This document shows, piece after piece, positions 26,592-35,265 of a stretch of 64,000 nucleotides of DNA (its first letter is position 1; every line of letters begins with the position of its first letter). A program made the position numbers and the translations under genes. The stretch is from Salirhabdus sp. Marseille-P4669 (GTDB lineage Bacteria > Bacillota > Bacilli > Bacillales > Alkalibacillaceae): NCBI RefSeq assembly GCF_900240405.1, contig NZ_OEQK01000008.1:1-64000 (forward strand), in the 5' to 3' direction. The notes under the pieces are model-generated. The model was not told the origin of the DNA and did not search any database. It saw only the letters and a list, made by a program, of their open reading frames with translations.

Positions 26592-26876
26592 AAATATATC
26601 CTTTAATACATAAATGCGGTGAAGAAGACAAGTATATCGTTTCTGAATCGAAAGAGAGCTGATGGTTGGTGTAAATCAGCGTTTCGTACGATGTATTCCA
26701 CTTTGGAGCAGGTAGATTGAATGTGAGTAGGTCTACTCGGAGCATGCCCGTTATGCATTGCAAGCCGTACAATGAAGGCTGTTTCTAATTGAAATACAGT
26801 TACAGCAAAAAAGGGTGGTACCGCGTAAATAAACCTTTTCGCCCCTTATACCTAAGGGATGAATGGGTTTTTTTGT
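26592..26876 (+). promoter_or_regulatory. T-box leader, serine-specific
   Basis: The T-box sequence AGGGTGGTACCGCG is intact at 26812-26825, and stem I elements lie around 26624-26710 (GAAGAAGACAAGTA, GGTGTAAATCAGC). Pairing of TATATCGT with ACGATGTA closes the specifier loop, and the next bases (TTCCACTT) offer UCC, a serine codon, as specifier. A terminator (26831-26875) with a long T run ends the leader. Uncharged tRNA-Ser should stabilise the antiterminator and switch on serC-serA. Confidence 0.92.
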
Positions 26877-26918
26877 TATCTTTTTGGAAATGGTTCAAAA
26901 AAAGAGAGGAGTAGTGCG

Positions 26919-28094
26919 ATGTTAAAAGATCAACACTTTTTACGAATACCTGGTCCGACGCCTATACCGCCTAGTGTAGAGCGTGCGATGACACAGCCGA
27001 TGATTGGTCACCGAGGTCAAGAGACAAAGGAATTACTTGCACAGATTACACCGAAACTGAAAAACATCTTCGGAACAAAACAACAAGTAAATATCCTATC
27101 TGGAAGCGGGACTGCTGGTTTGGAGGCAGCTGTTGTCAATATAACAAAAGAAAATGATGATGTCCTTGTTATCGTAACAGGTTCCTTTGGCGACAGATTT
27201 GCAAAAATATGTAATGCCTACGGAAGAAATGTTCATACACTTGAAATAAACTGGGGAGATGCCGTTAATCCGGAGCAGGTAAAAACGTACCTTGAACAAA
27301 ATCCATCCATTCAGACCGTCTTCCTCACGTATTGCGAAACGTCTACCGGTGTATTAAATCCTGTTCAAGCTATCGCAGAAATGGTCCATAAGGTTTCTGG
27401 GGCATTACTTGTAGTAGATGGGGTGTCCTGTGTCGGTGGTGTAGAGACTAGGATGGATGACTGGGGCATTGATGTCCTTGTTACGGGTTCCCAAAAAGCC
27501 ATGATGCTACCACCAGGGCTCACGTTTGTTGCAGCCAGTGAACGAGCAAAGAAGGTCATGCGCACGAATCCACAAGCTCGATTCTATTTCAATTTACAAA
27601 CCTATGAAGAGAAGCTCCAAGAAAATGCAACACCATACACTCCAGCAATTAGTTTACTATTCGGTTTGAAGCAAGTGTTGCACCTGCTTGAAGAAGAAAC
27701 ATTACTGGAGGTATACCGTCGTCATGTATTGATGCGCGATATGACGAGAGCAGCAATGAAGGCGCTACATATCCCATTGCTCACAGCAGATGATGACGCA
27801 TCTCCTACCATCACATCGATTCAACCAACTGACTTTGATCCAGAACAATTACGCAATGTTGTGAAAGAAGAATTTGGTTTAACACTTGCAGGTGGCCAAA
27901 ATCATTTAAAAGGAAAAATATTTCGAATTGGTCATATGGGCTACTGCTCCCCTGCTGATGTCCTACAAACCATTAGTTTACTAGAAGTGGGGCTAAAGAA
28001 AATTGGCAAGAATGTGGAGCTTGGTACAGGAACAGCTGCTGCTCAGGCTGTTTACATCAAATCAATTGGAAAGAAGGATGAAAATGACTTTTAA
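26919..28094 (+). CDS. Class V aminotransferase, probable phosphoserine transaminase (non-canonical SerC)
   Basis: A 391-aa pyridoxal-phosphate enzyme of the alanine-glyoxylate/serine-pyruvate aminotransferase branch. The start is MLKDQHFLRIPGPTPIPP, with the PLP lysine in TGSQKAMMLPPG. It is not of the classical SerC type found in B. subtilis, but it is co-transcribed with serA under a serine T-box. It therefore most likely makes phosphoserine from 3-phosphohydroxypyruvate, or serine by a related route. The ATG at 26919 has GGAG 7 nt upstream; the 60 nt before it belong to the T-box terminator. The end overlaps serA by 11 nt. Confidence 0.85.
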   Translation: MLKDQHFLRIPGPTPIPPSVERAMTQPMIGHRGQETKELLAQITPKLKNIFGTKQQVNILSGSGTAGLEAAVVNITKENDDVLVIVTGSFGDRFAKICNAYGRNVHTLEINWGDAVNPEQVKTYLEQNPSIQTVFLTYCETSTGVLNPVQAIAEMVHKVSGALLVVDGVSCVGGVETRMDDWGIDVLVTGSQKAMMLPPGLTFVAASERAKKVMRTNPQARFYFNLQTYEEKLQENATPYTPAISLLFGLKQVLHLLEEETLLEVYRRHVLMRDMTRAAMKALHIPLLTADDDASPTITSIQPTDFDPEQLRNVVKEEFGLTLAGGQNHLKGKIFRIGHMGYCSPADVLQTISLLEVGLKKIGKNVELGTGTAAAQAVYIKSIGKKDENDF

Positions 28095-29670
28095 CATATT
28101 CATTAGCGATTCCTTAAGTGAGGAAGGAATAGCCCCACTTAAACAAGCAGAAAACGTCCAGATTACTGTAAAAACGAATTTAACAGAGGAAGCACTGCTT
28201 CAAGAAATTGGGGAATACGATGCACTACTCGTTCGAAGCCAAACGCAAGTAACTAGAGCCGTTTTGGAAAAAGGGAAAAAGTTAAAGGTGGTAGGGCGTG
28301 CTGGTGTTGGTGTGGATAATATCGACCTAGATGCCGCAACAGAACACGGCGTTCTTGTTGTCAATGCTCCGGATGGAAATACAAATTCTGCTGCTGAACA
28401 TACCATGGCGATGTTAATGTCTTTAGCTCGGAAAATCCCTCAAGCCTATTATTCTTTGAAGCAGCAAAAATGGGATCGAAAATCATATGTAGGTGTAGAG
28501 TTAAAAGGAAAAACATTAGGAATCGTTGGTCTAGGTAGAATTGGAGCAGAGGTAGCTTATCGTGCTAAAGGGCAACGTTTAAAAGTATTAGCATATGACC
28601 CCTTTTTAACTGAGGAAAAAGCCGAGAAAATGGGGATTCAATACGCCACTTTAGAAGAAGTATTACAGCAATCCGACTTCATTACTGTTCACACACCGTT
28701 ATTAAAAGCGACAAAGCATATTATTAATAAAGCAGCTTTTGATCAAATGAAGCCAGGTGTACAGATTATTAATTGTGCCCGTGGTGGAATTATTGATGAA
28801 GACGCTTTGTTCCAAGCAATTGTTCATAAAAAAGTAGCAGGTGCTGCATTGGATGTGTTTGAAGAAGAGCCAATCCAAAACTTTTCCTTACTCGAATTAC
28901 CGGAAGTAATTGCAACTCCCCATCTTGGTGCGAGCACTATCGAAGCACAGGAAAATGTTGCGATTGATGTCAGTCTTGATGTGCTGACTATCCTAAATGG
29001 AGGGCCTGCCAAAAATCCAGTGAACCTTCCATCTTTACCAGCAGAAATTATGAATCGAATTCGACCTTATTTTAATCTATCCGAAAAGCTTGGAAGCTTC
29101 GTTGCCAACCTAGTGAAGGATCCAATTGAAGAAGTTACCGTTTATTTCGCAGGAGAGCTTAACAAATGGGATGTTTCTCCTTTAACGCGCAACACGGTAA
29201 AAGGGCTGCTAAAGCTTCATTTAGGTGATCATGTCAACGATGTCAATGCGCCTTATTTTGCGAATAAAAAAGGGATAACAGTAAATGAGCAAAAAACATC
29301 CTCTAGCAAAGGCTTTACAAATCTGGTAACAGTAGAAATTAAGACGAAAACTGGATCCGCTACCGTTGCTGGTACACAGTTAAATGGATTGGGAACCCGG
29401 ATTGTAAAAGTTGATTCCTATAGTATTGATGTAATACCATCTGGAAATTTAATCTTAATTCGGCACAAAGACCAACCTGGTGCGATTGGTCGCGTAGGAA
29501 GCTTGCTTGCCCAATTTGACGTAAATATTGCTACGATGCAGGTAGGTCGTTCTGATGTAGGTGGAGATGCGATTATGATGCTAACCGTTGACCGTCCTGT
29601 GGAAGAAAATGTTTTGAAAGAATTGAAAGCTCTTGCGGATATTTACCAGGTTATCCCGATAGAATTGTAA
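28084..29670 (+). CDS. serA: D-3-phosphoglycerate dehydrogenase
   Basis: A 528-aa enzyme that oxidises 3-phosphoglycerate, the first step of serine synthesis. The NAD-binding motif GLGRIGAEVA, the signature INCARGGIIDE and the catalytic His in ATPHLGAST are present. An intervening ASB-type domain follows, then a C-terminal ACT domain (about 455-528) that in this family binds serine for feedback inhibition. The ATG at 28084 follows GAAGGA and overlaps the end of the aminotransferase gene, so translation is coupled. A strong terminator follows. Confidence 0.97.
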   Translation: MTFNIFISDSLSEEGIAPLKQAENVQITVKTNLTEEALLQEIGEYDALLVRSQTQVTRAVLEKGKKLKVVGRAGVGVDNIDLDAATEHGVLVVNAPDGNTNSAAEHTMAMLMSLARKIPQAYYSLKQQKWDRKSYVGVELKGKTLGIVGLGRIGAEVAYRAKGQRLKVLAYDPFLTEEKAEKMGIQYATLEEVLQQSDFITVHTPLLKATKHIINKAAFDQMKPGVQIINCARGGIIDEDALFQAIVHKKVAGAALDVFEEEPIQNFSLLELPEVIATPHLGASTIEAQENVAIDVSLDVLTILNGGPAKNPVNLPSLPAEIMNRIRPYFNLSEKLGSFVANLVKDPIEEVTVYFAGELNKWDVSPLTRNTVKGLLKLHLGDHVNDVNAPYFANKKGITVNEQKTSSSKGFTNLVTVEIKTKTGSATVAGTQLNGLGTRIVKVDSYSIDVIPSGNLILIRHKDQPGAIGRVGSLLAQFDVNIATMQVGRSDVGGDAIMMLTVDRPVEENVLKELKALADIYQVIPIEL

Positions 29671-29674
29671 AAAG

Positions 29675-29712
29675 GAAACCCCAGTTTACGTATGAAACTG
29701 GGGTTTCTATTT
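29675..29712 (+). terminator. Terminator of the ser operon
   Basis: A perfect 13-bp stem (29675-29687 with 29695-29707) is followed by TATTTTAT, 4 nt past the serA stop. Confidence 0.88.
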
Positions 29713-29756
29713 TATGAATCCATTAGTAATGTAAAGCTACCGATTCCTAAATAGGT

Positions 29757-30572
29757 TCACCCTAAAGGATAACTCATCCTATTTCCACTTGAAAAAACGT
29801 GCACTTCTTTATATCCTACAGACTTTGCTAGCGCAATGCTCTGATCATATTGAAAACCAACGTGCTTCGGGGCATGGGCATCCGAGCTTAATACAATCCC
29901 CACATTTGCCTCATAGCATTTTTGGAGTAAAATAGGGTCTGGATAAATCTCCCCAACAGGCTTTCGTAATCCTGCCGTACTAATTTCGATACATGTGCCT
30001 GACTTCGAAAGCGCTTCTACTGCACGATCGTATTGTTGTTCCACAAAATGTTGATCATCTGGTTTATAGTTGAAGATTTTAATTAAATCAATATGGCCTA
30101 CAAAGCTAAATAATTTGGACTCAGCAAGCGTTACAATCTGGTCAAAATATTGCTCGTATGCCTCATATATATCACGTTTTTCATATTCTTTCCGATGGAT
30201 GGCAAGATCAATTCCCCAATCTCCAATCCAATGTACCGAACCAATAACGTAGTCAAAAGGATACGATTTAATAAACGCTTCCATTTCCGAATGCTTTCCA
30301 GGTGTATAGTCCATCTCAATTCCCATCTTCACCTGTAATCCTGCTTTTTTCGCTTCTTTAAACATGTTCCAATAATCTTGAAAATGGAGCACTCGTCTAT
30401 TTTCAATCCATGGGTTGGATATAATGTTCTTTGTTTCATAGAACATATAAGCATGCTCAGATATTCCAAGCTCTTCAATGCCTTCTTCTCTGGCTTTTTG
30501 AATATATTTCTGTAGATAGTCGATTGAGAATTCTCCTGTTTCAATCATATGTACATGATAATCTGTTCGCAT
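29757..30572 (-). CDS. PHP-domain histidinol-phosphatase-type hydrolase
   Basis: A 271-aa PHP-family phosphoesterase resembling HisK-type histidinol phosphatases. Metal-binding motifs are present: DYHVHMIETG at the N-terminus, SEHAYMF at about 40-46, IGSVHWIGDW and SSDAHAPKHVG near residue 240. No his genes are nearby, so the true substrate is open. The start at 30572 has GAAGGG just upstream; a longer reading to 30629 lacks a ribosome-binding site and homology. It is the only gene of its unit. Confidence 0.82.
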   Translation of the reverse strand: MRTDYHVHMIETGEFSIDYLQKYIQKAREEGIEELGISEHAYMFYETKNIISNPWIENRRVLHFQDYWNMFKEAKKAGLQVKMGIEMDYTPGKHSEMEAFIKSYPFDYVIGSVHWIGDWGIDLAIHRKEYEKRDIYEAYEQYFDQIVTLAESKLFSFVGHIDLIKIFNYKPDDQHFVEQQYDRAVEALSKSGTCIEISTAGLRKPVGEIYPDPILLQKCYEANVGIVLSSDAHAPKHVGFQYDQSIALAKSVGYKEVHVFSSGNRMSYPLG

Positions 30573-30672
30573 AATATCCCTTCCCTCGTTTCTTTTCCCT
30601 ATTATAACGTTGTTCCTAATCCCATTCATCCTATTTTTAAAAAATTCAGGTTTATTTCGACTATTTTCTCCA

Positions 30673-30712
30673 TATAAAAAAATACCTAAACCATAAATCT
30701 TGATTTAGGCAT
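30673..30712 (-). terminator. Terminator of the acyl-CoA dehydrogenase gene
   Basis: A 9-bp stem with one G-T pair (30682-30690 with 30704-30712) is followed on the minus strand by TTTTTTTATATG, 17 nt past the stop. Confidence 0.75.
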
Positions 30713-30728
30713 CTTCATTCCGATATAG

Positions 30729-32438
30729 TCAAACGGTTTCCGCTATTTTTCGATTACGCTGAACCGCTTCTGAAAACGAATAGGATAATAAAACACTAAA
30801 AATTTGATTCCTCATCGGGTCATCCTTTGCAATGAGCGCATCCATTAAAAATTTAGCATTTACAAGAACCTGATTTAACGTATCCTCCAATAATGTTTCC
30901 ATTAATAACGCGCCTTTTTCCTTGTTCACTTGCTTTCGATTCCTTAATACAACAGACTCTGCAGCATATAAATCAATGGCTATATTGGCAAGCTTCACTA
31001 GCACCTCTTGCTCATTCCCCATTTCCATGCCAAATTTTCTACGAGCATACTCTGTCAATACTAAATAGATAGAACGAATATCTTCTATTATTGTTAACTC
31101 CCTGTCCCTAGTACGATTTGTATTTTGTAATCGATGAAATGCCTGCTCAACAGCACGCTCGTAAGGTAGCTCTCCTTTTAGGGATTTTTTCAAAAATTGT
31201 CCGGTTAGCAAGAGACGATTAATCTCATTCGTCCCCTCGAAAATACGATTGATCCGGGAATCCCGATACACTTGTTCAATAGGATATTCGCTAATAAACC
31301 CTGCTCCGCCATGAAGTTGAAGTCCTTCATCAGCTACATATCCTAATGTTTCGGATCCATACACTTTACAAATTGCGCACTCCATTGCATATTCAGACAT
31401 TCCTGTACGAACCTTTTCCCAATCCCTTTCCTCATCTAGTCCTTTTAACGCCTCTTCAATCAAATATGCTGTTCGATATTGCAACGATTCCGCAGCATAT
31501 ATACGGGCCTTCATTCGTGCTATTTTTTCCTTCGTTAAACCAAATTCAGATAGAGTTTTTCCGAATTGTTTTCTTTCTGAAATGTGGTTCAACGTTAAGG
31601 ATAGGGCTTGCTTTGCTCCACCTGTACAAGCAGACCCTAAGTTGAATCTTCCTAAATTTAAAACAGTAAAGGCAATAATATGACCTTTGCCAATTTCACC
31701 GAGCACATTCTCTACCGGAACCTCACAATTTTCCAAAATAACCGATCGTGTAGAGGAGCCTTTAATCCCCATTTTCTTCTCTTCTGGACCAAGTGATAGC
31801 CCTGGAAAACCTTTCTCCACAATAAATGCGGTAAAATGTTCCCCATTCACCTTTGCATACACAATAAACGTGTCCGAAAAAGAAGCATTCGTAATATAAA
31901 TTTTTGTACCGTTTAATAGATAATGAGTTCCCGATTCATTTAAGGCTGCAGTTGTTTTTCCGGCCATGGCATCTGAACCTGCATCTGGCTCGGTTAAGCA
32001 GTATGCACCGATATATTCGCCACTTGCTAGCTTTGGCAAATATTTTTGCTTTTGCTCAGGCGTTCCATAATAGGTAATCGGCAGAGTCGCAATACAAGTA
32101 TGATTGGAATGTGCAACTCCATAGCTACCAGTCCTCCCCACTGCTTCCCCAACAATTCCCTTGCTTACCTTGTCAAGCCCAAGCCCGCCATAGGCTTCTG
32201 GAATACTATGTGCAAGTAAACCAAGCTCACCAGCCTTTTTCATCAAAGTCGCAACAACCTCATACCCGTGATGTTCTATTTCGTTACGCTTATGTACTAC
32301 TTCTTTCTGCACAAATTGTTCCGCTGTCTTTTGAATCATTTTATGTTCATCGGTAAAATCCTCTGGAAAAAACGCTTGGTTTTCCGATATTTGCTCGATT
32401 AAAAAAGCTCCACCTTTTACGGAAACTGTACTTGTCAT
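30729..32438 (-). CDS. Acyl-CoA dehydrogenase
   Basis: A 569-aa FAD enzyme for the first oxidation step of fatty-acid beta-oxidation. It is of the long Bacillus type (similar in layout to FadE/YusJ), with an extra C-terminal helical domain of about 180 residues after the core. The signatures AYCLTEPDAGSDA (about 140-152) and YRDSRINRIFEGTNEINRL (about 377-395) are clear. The ATG has GGAGG 7 nt upstream. It lies 18 nt downstream of a GNAT gene. The fatty-acid operon upstream (33-39 kb) points to acyl-CoA catabolism. Confidence 0.95.
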   Translation of the reverse strand: MTSTVSVKGGAFLIEQISENQAFFPEDFTDEHKMIQKTAEQFVQKEVVHKRNEIEHHGYEVVATLMKKAGELGLLAHSIPEAYGGLGLDKVSKGIVGEAVGRTGSYGVAHSNHTCIATLPITYYGTPEQKQKYLPKLASGEYIGAYCLTEPDAGSDAMAGKTTAALNESGTHYLLNGTKIYITNASFSDTFIVYAKVNGEHFTAFIVEKGFPGLSLGPEEKKMGIKGSSTRSVILENCEVPVENVLGEIGKGHIIAFTVLNLGRFNLGSACTGGAKQALSLTLNHISERKQFGKTLSEFGLTKEKIARMKARIYAAESLQYRTAYLIEEALKGLDEERDWEKVRTGMSEYAMECAICKVYGSETLGYVADEGLQLHGGAGFISEYPIEQVYRDSRINRIFEGTNEINRLLLTGQFLKKSLKGELPYERAVEQAFHRLQNTNRTRDRELTIIEDIRSIYLVLTEYARRKFGMEMGNEQEVLVKLANIAIDLYAAESVVLRNRKQVNKEKGALLMETLLEDTLNQVLVNAKFLMDALIAKDDPMRNQIFSVLLSYSFSEAVQRNRKIAETV

Positions 32439-32456
32439 CCAACTGCCTCCTTGAAT

Positions 32457-32912
32457 TTATTTGTGCTCTCGATTCCATTCTAGTATTAAATCTAGTAACC
32501 TTTCTTCATTTTCATGGCCTTTACCAACAATTTGAAAACCATGCTTTTGATAGAATTTTTGCGCCTTTTTGTTTACATCAAAGGTATATAACCTCAATCT
32601 TCCACTCGAATACTGCTTGGCTCTTTGGAGTAACGTTTCCCCGATTCCTTTTCGTTGGTAATCAACATGCACATAAAGCTGGCTAATTTCTTTTTTACTA
32701 TAAGCAATCATTCCGACGACTTTATCGTGAATAAATGCCAATTCAACCTTGTAATACTTTGGTAATATCCAATTTAGAAAATAGACATGGTCCTCGAATC
32801 GATGCTTTTCCTTTTGTCCTATGGCTCGTTCTTTACTAGTACGCCACATGGTCACTGTTTCTTCCGCAAAATCAGGATGGTAGTTTTTAATAAGGATTTG
32901 CTGTTTGATCAC
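32457..32912 (-). CDS. GNAT family N-acetyltransferase
   Basis: A 151-aa acetyltransferase with the acetyl-CoA loop VDYQRKGIGETLLQ at about 83-96 and a C-terminal FYQKHGFQIVG motif. The start codon at 32912 lacks a strong ribosome-binding site in view. It is 18 nt upstream of the acyl-CoA dehydrogenase gene and probably co-transcribed with it. The substrate is unknown. Confidence 0.85.
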   Translation of the reverse strand: MIKQQILIKNYHPDFAEETVTMWRTSKERAIGQKEKHRFEDHVYFLNWILPKYYKVELAFIHDKVVGMIAYSKKEISQLYVHVDYQRKGIGETLLQRAKQYSSGRLRLYTFDVNKKAQKFYQKHGFQIVGKGHENEERLLDLILEWNREHK

Positions 32913-32944
32913 AATTCTTCTCCTTAACCTACTTATTTTTCAGT

Positions 32945-32983
32945 TAAAAAATAGGAAGCCTAAATCGTTAGATGATTTAGGCT
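32945..32983 (-). terminator. Terminator of the acyl-CoA operon ending in comB
   Basis: A perfect 10-bp stem (32957-32966 with 32974-32983) with a 7-nt loop is followed on the minus strand by TTCCTATTTTTTAA. Confidence 0.8.
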
Positions 32984-33019
32984 GCTTTGATGTCAATCTC
33001 TCTAGCATCCTATCCATTT

Positions 33020-33760
33020 TCATTCGACAAAATTCGGGGAGTGACAGGCACTCACAATCGAGCCATTTGGTTGTAATATTGGTACTACATTTTCTTGGTC
33101 TGTTGCTGCTACATATTCTACATCTTTAATGAGTCCGTGCTGGATGAGAGATTTTCCAACAGAGGTCTCCTTCAAAAGTGGTAGGATGTCCTTGCGCTTG
33201 CTTTCATACAAATACATTGCTCCCCGTGCAGAATCGGTTAATTCGAATGCATCAAGATTCATGAAGTGATGAATGAGATGACCTGCTCCTATATAGTCTT
33301 CTAAATTAAACCGCCCAGAGGAACCAGCACAGACGATAATTATATCTTCTTTAGACGAAATTATAGAATGCGCAACTGCTTTGTTATTTAATAGAGACGA
33401 AGCATAAATTCGCTTCGCTTTATGGCATTTTCGTAGGGCGACCGTTCCATTTGTTGTGGATAGTATGAATGGTTTATCCCAAACTAATGGACGCACTAAA
33501 GTTGGACTTGGAATAAGAAAGTCCTTTATCGGTAAGCCTTGGCTTTCCCCTACAAGTCGATAGTCTCGTCTCGGATATTCCTTTGCCTTTCGAAGCGCTT
33601 CTCGTTCATTCAAAACCGGATACACTTCCGTTGCGCCCTCAGCTAACAAAAAGGTGATAAAGGAGGTTGCCATTAACACATCAAAAACGATAGCATGCTT
33701 CCCTGTTAATTTGTTCGGATTGAGATCTTCTTTTTTCAAAATGACATTAATTTTTCTCAA
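33020..33760 (-). CDS. 2-phosphosulfolactate phosphatase family protein (ComB-like)
   Basis: A 246-aa ComB-family phosphatase. Residues 25-31 (FDVLMAT), SPTLVRP, STTNGTVAL (about 109-117) and VCAGSSGRF are the family's conserved blocks. ComB makes sulfolactate in coenzyme M synthesis in archaea; in Bacillaceae the same family is linked to sulfolactate in spores. The start is a TTG at 33760 with AAAGGA 8 nt upstream. The last residues (SACHSPNFVE) and the stop are encoded by dispersed repeat copy C, so the native C-terminus has been replaced. It is the last gene of the acyl-CoA operon. Confidence 0.8.
   Translation of the reverse strand: MRKINVILKKEDLNPNKLTGKHAIVFDVLMATSFITFLLAEGATEVYPVLNEREALRKAKEYPRRDYRLVGESQGLPIKDFLIPSPTLVRPLVWDKPFILSTTNGTVALRKCHKAKRIYASSLLNNKAVAHSIISSKEDIIIVCAGSSGRFNLEDYIGAGHLIHHFMNLDAFELTDSARGAMYLYESKRKDILPLLKETSVGKSLIQHGLIKDVEYVAATDQENVVPILQPNGSIVSACHSPNFVE
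33022..33053 (+). repeat. Dispersed repeat copy C
   Basis: Reads ATTCGACAAAATTCGGGG then AGTGACAGGCACTC on the plus strand, matching copy A at all but one of its 32 positions. It lies inside the 3' end of the ComB-like gene. Confidence 0.85.
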
Positions 33761-33772
33761 ATTTCTCGTCCT

Positions 33773-34849
33773 TTACATTCCTTTTTTGGCAATTTCGTTG
33801 GCATAGGAAATTAGTATTGCAGTGGCCATATGAAACTGTGCAAATCGTTTATCTTTTGTTTGACCATTTTTATATCGGAAATAAATTTGTTGCACAATAA
33901 CAGCTAATTTAAAGTATGCAAACGTAACATAATAGGATAGGTTTGATAAATCTCTACCTGTATATTCTGCGTATTTCTGAGCAAATTCCCTCCGTGAATA
34001 AAATCCACTTTTTGTCGTTATTGGCGGTTTTCCAAAGGCTTGCTTAAAAAAGTCCGGATCCGAATCCTCAACCCAATAGCTAAGGGTTACACCTAAGTCA
34101 GCTAATGGATCTCCTACTGTCGTCATTTCCCAGTCAAATAATCCTGTCATTTCGGTTAGATCATTTGGATTGAACATCGCATTGTTGCATTTATAATCGT
34201 AATGGATAATAGAGGATTCAGAATTGACAGGTATGTGATGAAGCAGCCATTTTTTCAGTTGTGCAAATTGTGGTACCTCATCGGTTTTGACCTTCTCATA
34301 TCGCTTTATCCAACTCTGGACTTGACGCTCCATAAATCCTTCTGGCTTCGTCATGTTTACAAGGTCTGTTTTCGAGTAGTCAATCTGATGTAGGTCTACT
34401 AGTGTTTTTACCATCGTATCGGAAATGATACGACCATTCTCTTTCGTTGCCGCAACTTCCCCTGGATATTCCGAATCAAAGACAACTCCTTTTCTTCTTT
34501 CCATAAGGAAAAACGCTGAGCCTATAATCGATTCGTCTTCTTCGTAAACATATGGTTTTGGTGCGAGAGGAAATTTTGCGTGAATGGCTTGTAAAATAGC
34601 AGATTCTCGCTTCATGTCATGAGCTTTAGCAGCTACTGGGCCAAGTGGTGGTCTTCTCAAAACCGCTTCCCAGTCTCCTATTTTTAATAAATACGTTAAA
34701 TTCGAATGGCCTGAAGGGAATTGCTCAACGAAAAGGTCTTCAGCTGGAACATCTGTAATCTTATTTCGTATGTAAGCACTAAGGCGCTCCACATTTAGCT
34801 CTTCACCAGTACGGACAGGTATCGTATCTTTTATTTCGCTTGCGGTCAC
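33773..34849 (-). CDS. Phosphotransferase family protein (ACAD10/aminoglycoside kinase-like)
   Basis: A 358-aa protein with the APH/choline-kinase fold. The catalytic-loop HYDYKCNN lies at about 216-223 and the metal-binding LFDWEMTTVGDP segment at about 234-245. Such proteins are often found in acyl-CoA operons as ACAD10/11-like 4-hydroxyacid kinases; the context here agrees. The start is a GTG at 34849 with GGAGG 7 nt upstream, overlapping the thioesterase stop (GTGA). It belongs to the fatty-acid operon. Confidence 0.85.
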   Translation of the reverse strand: MTASEIKDTIPVRTGEELNVERLSAYIRNKITDVPAEDLFVEQFPSGHSNLTYLLKIGDWEAVLRRPPLGPVAAKAHDMKRESAILQAIHAKFPLAPKPYVYEEDESIIGSAFFLMERRKGVVFDSEYPGEVAATKENGRIISDTMVKTLVDLHQIDYSKTDLVNMTKPEGFMERQVQSWIKRYEKVKTDEVPQFAQLKKWLLHHIPVNSESSIIHYDYKCNNAMFNPNDLTEMTGLFDWEMTTVGDPLADLGVTLSYWVEDSDPDFFKQAFGKPPITTKSGFYSRREFAQKYAEYTGRDLSNLSYYVTFAYFKLAVIVQQIYFRYKNGQTKDKRFAQFHMATAILISYANEIAKKGM

Positions 34850-35265
34850 GCTCTTTCCTCCTTCCATTCATTCGAAGTATAATATTGTTCTAGTTTCCAT
34901 CTCATGTCATCTGGTATTACAGTTGGGCATTGCTTTTGAAAATCAAAATGTACAACGACTGCCTTTCCAGTAGCAATAAGTCCTCGCTCGTTTTGGACTT
35001 GATGTTCTATATGAAAGCTTGAGTTTCCGATTTTCCAAACGGATGTTTGAATTGTAAGTACTTCATCAAAATAAGCTTGTTGCTTAAAGTCACAGGAGGT
35101 AGAAGCGAGAATAAAATCCCACTCCTCCATATTTAACGGCATTCCAAGCTCACGAAAAAATTCAACACGGGCTTCTTCCAAGTAAATAAAATAACTAATG
35201 TTACTTACATGCCCTAATCCGTCTGTTTCACATGCACGAACTTTCACCTTTATTTCATGCTTCAA
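34846..35265 (-). CDS. Acyl-CoA thioesterase, 4HBT hotdog family
   Basis: A 139-aa single-hotdog-domain protein of the 4-hydroxybenzoyl-CoA thioesterase type. The active-site segment (ACETDGLGHVSNISYFIYLEEARVEFF) follows the N-terminal strand, with the conserved Asp at about 15. It should hydrolyse an acyl-CoA to free acid and CoA. Its ATG overlaps the stop of the preceding gene (ATGA) and its own stop overlaps the next gene's GTG. It is thus tightly coupled in the operon. Confidence 0.88.
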   Translation of the reverse strand: MKHEIKVKVRACETDGLGHVSNISYFIYLEEARVEFFRELGMPLNMEEWDFILASTSCDFKQQAYFDEVLTIQTSVWKIGNSSFHIEHQVQNERGLIATGKAVVVHFDFQKQCPTVIPDDMRWKLEQYYTSNEWKEERA

